Position numbers and translations under genes: made by a program. Below are positions 50,230 through 59,199 of a stretch of 64,000 nt of DNA, piece by piece. Below the pieces are notes generated by a model. The model was not told where the DNA came from and did not search any database. It saw only the letters and a list, made by a program, of their open reading frames with translations. Position 1 is the first letter of the stretch. The number at the start of each line of letters is the position of its first letter. The stretch is from Sulfurimonas sp. HSL3-1 (lineage in GTDB: Bacteria; Campylobacterota; Campylobacteria; Campylobacterales; Sulfurimonadaceae), in assembly GCF_039645995.1 (NCBI RefSeq), contig NZ_CP147920.1, forward strand, positions 992,001 to 1,056,000, written 5' to 3'.

Positions 50230-50903
50230 AATCCTCCGAAACGGCGCTCGACCGATTTGAACTGGTCGATAATGCTTTGCAGCTCAACGGGCGTGAAATC
50301 GGGCCAGAGCGTGCGGGTAAAAAAGAGCTCCGCATAGGCCGCCTGCCACAGCAGAAAGTTGGAGAGGCGGTGGTCGCCCCCGGTGCGGATAAGCAGGTCG
50401 ACGGGTTCGGGGGCGTCAAGCGCGCCGTTTAGTGTCTCTTCGGTGACTTCAATCCCATCGTCTTGCAGCGCTTTTACGCTTCTGACGATCTCATCCTTCG
50501 CACCGTAATTGAGTGCCATAAACTGTGTCAGTCCGGTACAGTGTGCCGTCTCCGTTTCCGTCGTACGGATCTGTGCCTGGAGGGAGGCTGAAAACCCCGA
50601 AAGGTCTCCGATCGCCTTGAAACGCACATCGTGTTCAAGGTAGACAGGCAACTCTTTTTTCAGGTACCGGGAGAGCAGCTTCATCAGGAAGCTCACTTCG
50701 GCTTTGGGGCGTTTCCAGTTTTCGGTGCTGAAGGCATAGAGCGTGAGCATTGCAATCTCTTCGTGGTGGGCGGCGAAGGTGATGATGTCGCGGATCGTTT
50801 CGACGCCGCGCTCATGCCCTTTGATGCGGGCCAGTTTCTGCTGTTGCGCCCAGCGGCCGTTGCCGTCCATAATGATCGCGACGTGGCGGGGCAGATTGCT
50901 CAT
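50226..50903 (-). CDS. uppS: Undecaprenyl diphosphate synthase
   Basis: 225 residues. The catalytic Asp is in IIMDGNGRWAQQQ near residue 13, followed by GHERGVETI and NYGAKDEIV, and the C-terminal basic patch RTGGDHRLSNFLLWQ. It extends farnesyl diphosphate with isopentenyl diphosphate to make the C55 lipid carrier for murein and LPS. It is tightly coupled (4-bp overlaps on both sides) to prepilin peptidase and coaBC. Confidence 0.95.
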   Translation of the reverse strand: MSNLPRHVAIIMDGNGRWAQQQKLARIKGHERGVETIRDIITFAAHHEEIAMLTLYAFSTENWKRPKAEVSFLMKLLSRYLKKELPVYLEHDVRFKAIGDLSGFSASLQAQIRTTETETAHCTGLTQFMALNYGAKDEIVRSVKALQDDGIEVTEETLNGALDAPEPVDLLIRTGGDHRLSNFLLWQAAYAELFFTRTLWPDFTPVELQSIIDQFKSVERRFGGL

Positions 50904-52168
50904 AGCGCTTCCGCCTCGTCAAGCACTCTGAGGGAGATGGCGAGCTTGCTGCTGCGCGGCAGCACGGTTTCGCCCTTTTCGCTGATAAAGGTGATGGCGT
51001 TGTCGTCGCTGCCGAACCCCTGGGAAGTCGAGAGCACGTTGAGACAGACGGCGTCGACGTTCTTGGATGAGAGCGCTTTTTTGGCGTTCGCAAGCGCGCT
51101 GCTTTCGTCGAATTCCGCTTTGAAGGCGACGCTCTTGATCCCCTCTTTGTCGACGCTGCCGATCAGGTCTCGGTTCTGAACGAGTTCGGGGGACCAGGCC
51201 GTCCCGAGGGCCTCTTTTTTCAGTTTGCCCTGCTGGGGGTGGGCCGGGACGTAGTCGCTGACGGCGGCGGCCATGAAAAGGTAGGGGGTCTTCTGGATCA
51301 GGTGGATCGGTTCGTCGGTAATAAGCGAGGGTTTGCTCATCAGCCCCTTTTTGGCGACGCGGATGGAGTCGGTGAGGTATTCAGCCATCTCTTCGCTCCC
51401 TTCGACGTCGAGGGTGTGCATGCTCGAGGGGAGGCCGTCATCGAAACGGGTCGCGATCAGGTTGACGTCCGCACCGCGAAGGTAGAGCGCCGTGGCCAGG
51501 GCGGAGGCCATCTTCCCGCTGGAGAAGTTGGAGAGGTATCGGACGTCGTCGAGGCGCTCGACGGTACCGCCGCCGGTGACGATGACGCGGCGGTTGGTCC
51601 AGTAGTCGTTGCGCAGCAGCAGCCGCGCGCTCTGCCAAAAGAGCTCCAGCGGTTCGGCCATCGCCCCGTCCCCGGTTGTCTGGCAGGCAAGCTCCTTGGT
51701 CTGGGTTTTGACGATCTCGTAATTGGCGACGCCGAGCATCTTCAGGTTGGCCTGGGTGATGGGGTGCTTGATCATGTTGGTGTTGGCCGAAGGGGCCAGC
51801 AGCTTGACGCCCGGGAAGGCCAAGGCGCACTGCAGCAGGAGGTTGTCCGCGATGGCGTTGGCGAGCTTGGCGATGGTGTTGGCGCTGGCGGGGGCGATGA
51901 CCATCAGGTCCGCATCCTCGGCACTCTGGATATGGTTGTGGCGGCTGGCCCACGATTCGTTTTCGCTGTGCAGCACCTCGTTGCGGCTGAGGGTTTCAAA
52001 GCTGAGCGGCGTCACGAACCGTTTCGCGGCATCGGTCATGACGACCTTGACCTCCGCGCCGGCTTTGACGTAGAGGCGCACGAGTTCGAGCGCTTTGTAG
52101 GCGGCGATGGAGCCGCTGACGCCGAGGAGGATCCGCTTGCCCGCGAGAAGGTCGGAGGGGATGATCAT
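50900..52168 (-). CDS. coaBC: Bifunctional phosphopantothenoylcysteine decarboxylase/synthetase
   Basis: The start at 52168 (4-bp overlap with glmU) gives 422 residues; an in-frame ATG 48 codons earlier belongs to the glmU frame shadow. The N-terminal CoaC flavoprotein half shows GKRILLGVSGSIAAYKALELVR, APASANTIAKLANAIADNLL and ACQTTGDGAMAEP with the conserved Cys. The CoaB half from about residue 190 has VIVTGGGTVERLDDVRYLSNFSSGKM. It converts 4'-phosphopantothenate to 4'-phosphopantetheine for coenzyme A synthesis. Confidence 0.95.
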   Translation of the reverse strand: MIIPSDLLAGKRILLGVSGSIAAYKALELVRLYVKAGAEVKVVMTDAAKRFVTPLSFETLSRNEVLHSENESWASRHNHIQSAEDADLMVIAPASANTIAKLANAIADNLLLQCALAFPGVKLLAPSANTNMIKHPITQANLKMLGVANYEIVKTQTKELACQTTGDGAMAEPLELFWQSARLLLRNDYWTNRRVIVTGGGTVERLDDVRYLSNFSSGKMASALATALYLRGADVNLIATRFDDGLPSSMHTLDVEGSEEMAEYLTDSIRVAKKGLMSKPSLITDEPIHLIQKTPYLFMAAAVSDYVPAHPQQGKLKKEALGTAWSPELVQNRDLIGSVDKEGIKSVAFKAEFDESSALANAKKALSSKNVDAVCLNVLSTSQGFGSDDNAITFISEKGETVLPRSSKLAISLRVLDEAEAL

Positions 52169-53475
52169 GATTCTGCCTTGCCGAAGAACTTGTGGTAGAA
52201 GTTTTTGACGATCTTCATCGGGGTACGGCTGACGACGAGGACGCCCGAGTCGATCTTCGTCCCTGTGACCGTCGTGCCCGCGGCGATCATGACGTCGTCT
52301 TCGATCTCGCACGGCGCCACGATCTGCGTGTCGGAACCGACGAAGACGTTCTTGCCGATTTTCGTTTTGTACTTCGATTTGCCGTCGTAGTTGCAGGTGA
52401 TGGTGCCCGCGCCGATATTGGTGCCTTCGTCTATTTCCGCGTCGCCGAGGTAGCTCAGATGCCCTGCCTTGACGCCGCGCAGGGTCGCCTTTTTCGTTTC
52501 GACGAAGTTGCCGATATGCGTGCCGTAGAGCGCGCTGCCGGGTCGCAGGTGGGCCATCGGCCCGCAGTCGGAGTCGACCATGACCGAATCCTCGACAACG
52601 GAGTGCGCCTTGATAAGGGAGTTCTCGATGCTGCTCGTTCCCGTGATTCGGACGCCGTTTTCAACGATACACTCCCCTTTGAAAACGACGCTCTCTTCGA
52701 TGTAGATCGTATCGGCGAGCTGCATCGTGACCCCGGCTTTCATCCATGCGCTCTTGATGCGGCGCTGCATGATGACGTCGGCGGCTTCGAGGTCGGCCCT
52801 GGAGTTGACCCCTTTGAAGTGCTCCTCGTCGATCAGCAGCGGCAGGACCTTACGGTGTTCGTCCCGGGCCATCTCGATGATATCGGTGAGGTAGTACTCC
52901 TCCTGGGCGTTATGGTTGTTCAGACGGGGGAGACACTCGGCCAGGACGTCACGCTTGAAGCAGTAAACCCCCGCGTTGACGTGGCTGATGGTGAGCTCCT
53001 CGGGGGTGGCGTCTTTCTCCTCGACGATCCGTTCGACCCCGGCGTCGGAGAGGACGACGCGGCCGTAACCGCTGGGGTCCTCCAGGTCGAAAATGGACAT
53101 AATGATGTCGGCGTCGGCTTCAAGAAAGCCCTTCAGCGCCTCGGCCGTGACGAGGGGCATGTCGCCGTTGAGCACAAGCACCTTTTCGTTTTTCGGTTTG
53201 ATCCCCATCAGGGCCCCGCCGGTACCGGGGAACTGCTCGATATCCTGGATGGCGAAGGTGATCTCATCAAACAGCGCGCCGATGGTCTCGATGACCTCCT
53301 CTTTCTGGTGGGCGACGACGATGGTGACGTCATCACTGATCGCCTTGGCGGCTTTGATGCTGTGGTAGAGCATCGGGCGGCCGCTGAAAGGGTGCAGAAC
53401 TTTCGCGGTCTGCGACTTCATCCGGCTCCCTTTGCCGGCGGCGAGAATGATAACGGAAAGAGGGTGTGTGCGCAT
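52165..53475 (-). CDS. glmU: Bifunctional GlmU (UDP-GlcNAc synthesis)
   Basis: 436 residues. The uridyltransferase half begins VIILAAGKGSRMKSQTAKVLHP, with NGDMPLV near residue 100. The C-terminal half is a left-handed beta-helix with repeated hexapeptides (for example VENGVRITGTSSIENSLI, VFVGSDTQIVAP). It acetylates glucosamine-1-phosphate and then makes UDP-GlcNAc, precursor of murein and LPS. It overlaps coaBC by 4 bp and is 14 bases from the upstream PAP2 gene. Confidence 0.96.
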   Translation of the reverse strand: MRTHPLSVIILAAGKGSRMKSQTAKVLHPFSGRPMLYHSIKAAKAISDDVTIVVAHQKEEVIETIGALFDEITFAIQDIEQFPGTGGALMGIKPKNEKVLVLNGDMPLVTAEALKGFLEADADIIMSIFDLEDPSGYGRVVLSDAGVERIVEEKDATPEELTISHVNAGVYCFKRDVLAECLPRLNNHNAQEEYYLTDIIEMARDEHRKVLPLLIDEEHFKGVNSRADLEAADVIMQRRIKSAWMKAGVTMQLADTIYIEESVVFKGECIVENGVRITGTSSIENSLIKAHSVVEDSVMVDSDCGPMAHLRPGSALYGTHIGNFVETKKATLRGVKAGHLSYLGDAEIDEGTNIGAGTITCNYDGKSKYKTKIGKNVFVGSDTQIVAPCEIEDDVMIAAGTTVTGTKIDSGVLVVSRTPMKIVKNFYHKFFGKAES

Positions 53476-53489
53476 GAAAAATAACCTGA

Positions 53490-54107
53490 TCAGTTTCGTT
53501 TGAATGTAATTTTATCGAAATTATAGAGCAGCAGGGTGCTAATCGTTCCGAGCATCGCCCCGGCGACGACGTCACTGGGGTAGTGGAAGAGCACGCCGAT
53601 GCGCGAAAGCCCCACCATCAGGGCCCCGACAAAGAAGGCCGGGGCGAAACGCGGGACGATCAGCGCCAGGGCCGTCGCGACGGCAAAGGCCGTTGTCGTA
53701 TGCCCGGAGGGGAAGCCGTGCAGCCCGTAGGCGTTGGGAGCAGCAAACCATTCGAATCCGTAGCGGTTTTCGTCATAGAGCATCCAGGGGCGCGCCTTGC
53801 CGAACAGCAGCTTCAGGGGGATGACGGCCAGGCCGCTGGCGGCGACGGCGGCGAAAAAGAAACGCACCCGGTCCGCCCAGTAGCGGTTGCCGGCCCTGTA
53901 GCGCAGGTAGAACCAGAGCAGCAGGGCGCCGACGAGCCACCAGGTGATGACGCCGAGTTCGCTGACAGCGACACAGAGCGGTTTGAGCCAGGTGTCGCGG
54001 CGATCGTAGGCCCACTGCGAAGCCGCAATGTCCAGCGGCCCGTACAAGAGGATGATCAGGGCGGTCCCGATACCTAAGAGGACGTAGATAAGCGTTTTGG
54101 GGTTCAT
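53490..54107 (-). CDS. PAP2 family membrane phosphatase
   Basis: The ATG at 54107 (4-bp overlap with the GT39 gene) gives 205 residues. Motif 1 is KLLFGKARPW near residue 100, motif 2 FPSGHTT near 128, motif 3 SRIGVLFHYPSDV near 170. All three active-site motifs of the PAP2 phosphatase fold are present, with six membrane helices. Possible substrates are undecaprenyl diphosphate (recycling), phosphatidylglycerol-phosphate or lipid A. Position next to glmU and uppS fits a carrier-lipid phosphatase. Confidence 0.85.
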   Translation of the reverse strand: MNPKTLIYVLLGIGTALIILLYGPLDIAASQWAYDRRDTWLKPLCVAVSELGVITWWLVGALLLWFYLRYRAGNRYWADRVRFFFAAVAASGLAVIPLKLLFGKARPWMLYDENRYGFEWFAAPNAYGLHGFPSGHTTTAFAVATALALIVPRFAPAFFVGALMVGLSRIGVLFHYPSDVVAGAMLGTISTLLLYNFDKITFKRN

Positions 54108-55543
54108 TGGACTCCTTTGAAGTCGCGGCACCAGGTGAGCGTGACGGTGTTGACCTTGCGGCCGTTCAGATCGAGGTCGAAGGTCTCCGCCTGCTCGGTG
54201 GATGCGCACCGCATGGCGGGGGTGATCCCTTTTTTGAAATCATGGGTCGTGATGAAGAGCAGATCTTTGCCCTCGGGCGCTTCGGGCTGCCAGAGGTCGA
54301 ACTGGTCATAGCGGTTGTCGACAAGGTAGGTGTCGATGCCGTAGGGACGGCCGTAGTAGAGCGCGCGCGATGCAAGCGACCAGTTGGTGACCGCCGCCGC
54401 CTGGCGTACGGGGTCCGTAATCTGCCCGGCAGCATGCCGCATAATGGTGTCCCATCCGTAAAGGTCGCGGTGCAGGGACTTGTAATCAGGCAGGGGGATA
54501 AAGGGCGAACGCAGCTCGGCGTAGAGTACCAATACGAGGAGGCCGGAGATTGTAACGGCACCTTTCGCATAACGCCGCCACCCTATACTCTGCTGCAGCA
54601 GCATGACGGTTCCGATGGGGACGAAGAGCATGTAAAAGAGCGCCGTCCAGTGGGGGAGTGCGCGGGCGAAGAAACTGTTGTAGGTGAAAAAAACCATCAC
54701 AGTGAGCCCGACGATGCCCGAGAGGAAGAGCGGCGGCTTCTGGGGGCTTTTCAATGCCCGGTAGAGGCCGTAGAACGCTAGCGGGAAGAGCAGGGGGCTG
54801 TAGGCGCCGAACTGCGCCCCCAGCGACTGGGCAAAGGCGGTGAAACTGATCCCGCCCGAACCGGCGACATGCGCACTCTGGTAGGCGAAGCTGATCCAGC
54901 CGTTTTGCATATTCCACAGCACTACCGGGCTGACAACCGCCGCGGCAATCAGCACCGATGCAAGGAACTTCGGCGTCAGGAAAAGGTCCCAGCGGCGCCG
55001 GGCGGCAATGTAGAGGATCAGCGCGGGGGCGAAGAGGACGGCTGTGTACTTGGAGAGCCCCGAGAGCCCCAGCAATACTCCCAGCAACAGCCAGTCACCC
55101 GTACGGTTTTCCGTTTCGATCCGCATGACGGTGGCCATGATAGGGATCAGGAACAAAAAGAGCAGGGTGTCGGGCATCAGCATCATGAAAAGCGCATTGA
55201 AAAGGAACGATGCATTGAGGGCCGCGGCTCCCCACAGCGCGAGGCGCTCCGAGGCAAAGATGCGCAGGAGCCAGAAATAGACGAGCGCCGTCGCGGCAGC
55301 GCCGATCAGGACCGCCGGCACGCGCGCCGCGAACTCGTTGACGCCCATCAGCGCGGTAAAGAACCACTCCGTCCACCCCACCAGCGGCGGATGGTCGAAA
55401 TAGCTCAGTGCCGGGTAGAGGCCGTAGAGGACGTAGTGCGCCTCATCGACGCCGAGGCCGAAACGGCCAATCACGGCAAGCCGCAACAGGGTGAGGAGGG
55501 CAATGAGGGCCCAGAGGGGCTTATGCGCGCGCAAAAGATTCAC
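54104..55543 (-). CDS. GT39 family glycosyltransferase
   Basis: 479 residues with about 11 membrane helices. The conserved acidic motif of the first periplasmic loop reads GVDEAHYVLYG near residue 32, and the SYFDHPPLVGW motif near 48 is typical of the ArnT/PMT type. These enzymes take sugar from a polyprenyl phosphate donor and transfer it to a lipid or protein on the periplasmic side. Candidates are lipid A modification or surface protein glycosylation. It overlaps the PAP2 gene by 4 bp and follows a GT9 gene by 14 bases. Confidence 0.8.
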   Translation of the reverse strand: MNLLRAHKPLWALIALLTLLRLAVIGRFGLGVDEAHYVLYGLYPALSYFDHPPLVGWTEWFFTALMGVNEFAARVPAVLIGAAATALVYFWLLRIFASERLALWGAAALNASFLFNALFMMLMPDTLLFLFLIPIMATVMRIETENRTGDWLLLGVLLGLSGLSKYTAVLFAPALILYIAARRRWDLFLTPKFLASVLIAAAVVSPVVLWNMQNGWISFAYQSAHVAGSGGISFTAFAQSLGAQFGAYSPLLFPLAFYGLYRALKSPQKPPLFLSGIVGLTVMVFFTYNSFFARALPHWTALFYMLFVPIGTVMLLQQSIGWRRYAKGAVTISGLLVLVLYAELRSPFIPLPDYKSLHRDLYGWDTIMRHAAGQITDPVRQAAAVTNWSLASRALYYGRPYGIDTYLVDNRYDQFDLWQPEAPEGKDLLFITTHDFKKGITPAMRCASTEQAETFDLDLNGRKVNTVTLTWCRDFKGVQ

Positions 55544-55557
55544 CAGGACCGTCCGGA

Positions 55558-56778
55558 TCAGGCGAGGGCGTCCAGTTTCGGCTTGAGCGTTTCAAAGACC
55601 CATTCGGGGGTGATCACTTTGATGCACTGGTTATCCGTACAGGGGGTCTTGCGGTGGTTGGCGGCGCTGACACAGGGGCTGCAGGCCATGCCGGCAAAAA
55701 TAGGGGTCGTCGGTCCGAGGGAGCCGTAGAGCGCCGGGGTCTCCGGGCCGAAGATGACAAAGGTGTGCATATCGGTAATGGAGGCGAAGTGGGCCGGGCC
55801 GGAGTCGTTGGTCAGCATGAAAGCGCAGACGCTGTAGAGGTGCGGCAGCTGCAGGAACTTGACGCCGCCGGCGAAATTGATACAGCGTGCGTCATCAACG
55901 CAATCCGCGAGGGCCTGCGCACCGTCATGTTCGGAAGGGGCGCCGGTCAGCAGGACGATCGCCTTGTCGTTGTAGGCGAGGACCTTCTTGATGACCTCGC
56001 AGTAGTTTTCCCGGTCCCAGCGGCGCTGGGGCAGCAGGTCCGAGGCGTTGGAGTTGACGAGAATGACGGGATTCACTTCCGGGTCGAAACCGGCATACTT
56101 CTCGGCAATGATCTCCAGGACTTCGCGCTTCTGCGTCTCCGTCACCTCCGTTTTCGCGATGGCGATCTCGCTGTCGTCGATGATGCGCTTGGTAAAGGGG
56201 AGCTGCTGCTCGCTGCTCATGAGCGCGTCGACGAGGGCGACGAAGTTCTTGGCGATGTGCTGGTGCGGGTTGTAGGCGACCTTGTGGGTCAGGAAGTCGC
56301 CGCGGTAGAGTCCCTCGTTGTGGAAGCTGTGGAAGCCGACGCGGTTCGTCGCCCCGGAAAAACCGGTCATCAGCGCGGTAAAGCGGGAGAAGAGCTCGAG
56401 GTCGATGACGGAGTCGATCTGCTTCTCGCGGCACCATTTGAAGAAGCGCAGCGTCGAGAGCGCCAGCGGGACCATGCCGCCTTCGTCGATGGTGAAGATG
56501 TTCTCCTCTTTGACGGTGTTCAGCAGCTGCAAGGAAACCTTGTTCTTGCTGAAGATGACGAAGTAGAGTTCGCCGTCGATCTGCGAGCGGAGTTTGCGCA
56601 TCGCCGGGTCGACGAGGATGGCGCTGCCCATCTCCGAGAGTTCTACGAGCAGGACGTTCCGGGGTTTCTGGTAGGGGGCGGAGCGAAACAGCCCCGCCGT
56701 TTTCGTCAGCAGTGTTCCCAGAAAGGTGAGAGGGATGCCCGCATAGCGGTCGATGGCACGCATCGTATCGACATTCAT
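55558..56778 (-). CDS. GT9 heptosyltransferase-like protein
   Basis: The ATG at 56778 with AAGGAAAA upstream and a 4-bp overlap with the flippase-like gene gives 406 residues. The N-terminal Rossmann half contains NVLLVELSEMGSAILVDPAM, and the second half has LVNSNASDLLPQRRW, and a nucleotide-sugar region DSGPAHFASITDMHTFVIFGPETP near residue 320. This is the GT9 family (ADP-heptose:LPS heptosyltransferases). Near the C-terminus, GMACSPCVSAANHRKTPCTDNQC carries five cysteines; similar cysteine-rich ends are seen in the family. It probably adds to LPS or capsule core. Confidence 0.8.
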   Translation of the reverse strand: MNVDTMRAIDRYAGIPLTFLGTLLTKTAGLFRSAPYQKPRNVLLVELSEMGSAILVDPAMRKLRSQIDGELYFVIFSKNKVSLQLLNTVKEENIFTIDEGGMVPLALSTLRFFKWCREKQIDSVIDLELFSRFTALMTGFSGATNRVGFHSFHNEGLYRGDFLTHKVAYNPHQHIAKNFVALVDALMSSEQQLPFTKRIIDDSEIAIAKTEVTETQKREVLEIIAEKYAGFDPEVNPVILVNSNASDLLPQRRWDRENYCEVIKKVLAYNDKAIVLLTGAPSEHDGAQALADCVDDARCINFAGGVKFLQLPHLYSVCAFMLTNDSGPAHFASITDMHTFVIFGPETPALYGSLGPTTPIFAGMACSPCVSAANHRKTPCTDNQCIKVITPEWVFETLKPKLDALA

Positions 56779-57707
56779 GCATTTTCCTTTAGTGAAGTGG
56801 TGTGTTTGGCACGGTTCCAGAACCATGCCCCCGGCAGGGCCGTAAGAATGAGGAGGATCCCGTAGAGGATGGAGATGGCGAGGATCTTTGCCTTCGCGAG
56901 CCCCACGAGCATCAATATCCCGACCATGGCGCCTTCACGGACCCCCCAGCCCGCCAGGGAGATCGGCACGATAGTAAGGAGGAAGACCGGCGGCACGGCG
57001 ACGAGGAAGATCCCCAGTCCCGTCCAGACGTCGACGCTGAGCGCCAGGAAATAGATCGCGATGACCGTAAAAAGGTGGACGACGACCGAGATGCCGATGT
57101 GCTTGAGCAGCAGCAACCTGGAGTGGTAGAGCCGCGCCATCCGCAGGCCCAGCCGGTGAAAGAGGTCAAGCCCCTTGAGGTTGGCAAGGAAGGTGAACTT
57201 ATCGAGGTTGAGCATCAGCACGAAGCCCGCGATCCCGCCGAGGGTGATCAGGTTGATCAGGTTGAAGAGCCACTGCGGGAAGGTGCCGTAAAAGAGCAGG
57301 TTCGCACCAAGGTTTAGCACGAGCAGCCCGACAAGCCCGACGACCCGGTCGACGAAGATGCCGTAGAAGGCGTCCTTTTTCTCGTAGCCCTTCTGGACAA
57401 GGTCGATCATCCGGGTCGCGTCGCCGCCGATGCTGCCGGGCAGCACCTGGTTGAAGAAGGTGCCTTTGAAGTAGCTCTGTACATAAAAAGAGACCCTCTC
57501 TTTGAAGCCGAGCTCTTTCATGATGAGACGCCAGCGGTAGGCGGCGAGGAAGGTGCTTGCCATCTGGGCGGCGAAGGCGATCAGGATGTAGCCGCCGTGG
57601 GACTTGGCGAGGATCGCAATGAGCTGACCGACGTCGATAAAGGTGAGCAGAAAGTAGAAAATGGCGACGGTAACGACGAACTTGACGGCGGTTTTGAGGT
57701 GTTCCAT
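56775..57707 (-). CDS. Flippase-like membrane protein (LPG synthase TM/UPF0104)
   Basis: The ATG at 57707 with AAGGA 5 bases upstream is preferred over starts 2 and 12 codons earlier. 310 residues with about eight membrane helices. The signature GSIGGDATRMIDLVQKGYEKKDAFYGIFVDRVVGL near residue 95 is that of the lysylphosphatidylglycerol synthase TM region / AglD family, associated with glycolipid export or transfer in the envelope. It overlaps the GT9 gene by 4 bp, so it is co-translated. Confidence 0.75.
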   Translation of the reverse strand: MEHLKTAVKFVVTVAIFYFLLTFIDVGQLIAILAKSHGGYILIAFAAQMASTFLAAYRWRLIMKELGFKERVSFYVQSYFKGTFFNQVLPGSIGGDATRMIDLVQKGYEKKDAFYGIFVDRVVGLVGLLVLNLGANLLFYGTFPQWLFNLINLITLGGIAGFVLMLNLDKFTFLANLKGLDLFHRLGLRMARLYHSRLLLLKHIGISVVVHLFTVIAIYFLALSVDVWTGLGIFLVAVPPVFLLTIVPISLAGWGVREGAMVGILMLVGLAKAKILAISILYGILLILTALPGAWFWNRAKHTTSLKENA

Positions 57708-57761
57708 CGACATCCTTTTCAAAAGTGCGGTAATTTTAACCAAAGATGCGTAAAGACCCGT

Positions 57762-59141
57762 TTAGCGGCTGCCCGAAACCCGGTAGAGATGGTAGGTCTT
57801 GGTACGTTTCAGGCCCCGCTGGACAGTGAGGGTATCGAGCAGCGTGACGTGCTCAAAGCGTTCCGCGAGGACCGCCGCTTTCTCCTCAGGGGCAAGGTAG
57901 AGACCCTCGCGGTAGGGGGCGCCGTCGTCCCACATGTCGTATTGGCTGTAGCGTGTCGGCGTCGGGATACGCACCGGGGCGTGGTCAGGCGTGTAGTAGG
58001 TGACAAGGGCCGCGATAGCCAGGTGGTTGGCGTAGAGGGCGTCATCCGCTTTTCGGTGGCGTTCGAGCATGGCAACGGCCTCTTTATTGCCGTACATCCT
58101 GTCCTGCACGACCGGCAGCCAGAAAAGCAGCCCCGCGCGGGCGACGAGGCTCAGCGTCAGGGCGACGGCGAGCCCGGTATAGAAGGTCCGCTTCATCCCG
58201 CGCACCGAGAGGATGTAGGCGGTCAGCACCGTCGCGCTGATATAGGCGGGGGCGGTATAGTTGAGTTCGATATGCGTGTGCAGCGATTTATAGAGGAAAA
58301 AGAGCAGGGGGGTGACGGTCATCAAGGCGAGAAAAAAGAGAACGTCGTTTTTGGCGAAGAGCTTCTCCTTTCCCAGGAAGTAAAAGAGCACGCCGGCAAA
58401 GACCGGGGTGAAAACGGCGAACTGCGATCCGATCAGTTCCGTCGCCCAGTTCCACATAATACGCTGCTTCTCCCCGCCGTGGTGCAGCTGGAAGAGGAGG
58501 CTGATCCAGTCATGGGCGTAGTTCCACCAGAGCATCGGCGCGACAACGAGGAGGGCGATGCCGACGGCCATCCAGGTCCGCCATGAGAGGAACAGGTCCC
58601 GGCGGCGCAGCAGCATGAAGAGCAGTAGTGCCATCAGGTAGAGGACCGACGTATATTTGCTCAGCATCATCGCCCCGATGAAGAGCCCCGTCAGTACAAA
58701 ATCCAATGTCCGCCCTCGGGTAATGACACGGTAGGTCGACCAGAGCGCCAGGGACCAGAAAAGGATCAGCGGCGAATCGGTCGTCATGATCGTATAGCCC
58801 GCATGCACCAGGACGACGGAGGTGAAGATGAGGACCCCCCAGAGCCCCGTCCGGGCATCGCGCAGCTCCTCCAGCAGTCGGAAGACAACCCACCCGGCGA
58901 CGCTCATCGCCAGGACGTTGCCCAGCCGTACGCCCCATTCAGCTTCGCTCACAAGGTCGGTGAGGGCGATGAGGAAGGCGATCATCGGGGGGTGGTCGTA
59001 GTAGCCTGATTGCAGGTGGTGGCTCCAGAGCCAGTAGTAGGCCTCGTCGCCGTGCAGGGGCACGAAGGCGTTGTACACTGTGGCGAAAAGGCCCGAGAAA
59101 AGCAGGATGAGCAGGGCGGTTTGGCGATAGGTTCGGATCAT
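57762..59141 (-). CDS. GT39 family glycosyltransferase, second copy
   Basis: The ATG at 59141 is preferred because the TATAAT box overlaps the earlier ATG at 59162. 459 residues, 10-11 membrane helices. Motifs GDEAYYWLWSHHLQSGYYDHPPM near residue 30 match the first GT39 gene at 54104, showing paralogy. It is the first gene of the minus-strand envelope block, 54 bases from the flippase-like gene. The sugar donor is expected to be polyprenyl-phosphate-linked; the acceptor is unknown. Confidence 0.8.
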   Translation of the reverse strand: MIRTYRQTALLILLFSGLFATVYNAFVPLHGDEAYYWLWSHHLQSGYYDHPPMIAFLIALTDLVSEAEWGVRLGNVLAMSVAGWVVFRLLEELRDARTGLWGVLIFTSVVLVHAGYTIMTTDSPLILFWSLALWSTYRVITRGRTLDFVLTGLFIGAMMLSKYTSVLYLMALLLFMLLRRRDLFLSWRTWMAVGIALLVVAPMLWWNYAHDWISLLFQLHHGGEKQRIMWNWATELIGSQFAVFTPVFAGVLFYFLGKEKLFAKNDVLFFLALMTVTPLLFFLYKSLHTHIELNYTAPAYISATVLTAYILSVRGMKRTFYTGLAVALTLSLVARAGLLFWLPVVQDRMYGNKEAVAMLERHRKADDALYANHLAIAALVTYYTPDHAPVRIPTPTRYSQYDMWDDGAPYREGLYLAPEEKAAVLAERFEHVTLLDTLTVQRGLKRTKTYHLYRVSGSR

Positions 59142-59160
59142 GGGCGGCTTTTTGGGTGCC

Positions 59161-59166
59161 ATTATA
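59161..59166 (-). promoter_or_regulatory. -10 box of the minus-strand envelope block
   Basis: TATAAT on the minus strand lies 19 bases before the ATG at 59141 and would start a transcript running from the GT39 gene toward truA. Confidence 0.5.
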
Positions 59167-59186
59167 CTCTATGGGGGTGAAACGGC

Positions 59187-59192
59187 TATAAT
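59187..59192 (+). promoter_or_regulatory. -10 box of first LpxF-like gene, predicted leaderless
   Basis: TATAAT ends 7 bases before the ATG at 59200. The in-frame ATG at 59191 is part of the -10 box and is rejected. It is 20 bases from the divergent -10 box of the GT39 gene, so polymerases would compete. Confidence 0.6.
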
Positions 59193-59199
59193 GCGGACT

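Noticed and set aside
52192-53484. A 430-residue plus-strand frame across glmU
   Set aside because: Antisense shadow of GlmU; sequence is low-complexity Asp/Val-rich and has no support.
55654-56865. A 403-residue plus-strand frame across the GT9 gene
   Set aside because: Antisense shadow; the GT9 gene on the minus strand has family motifs and overlaps with its neighbours.
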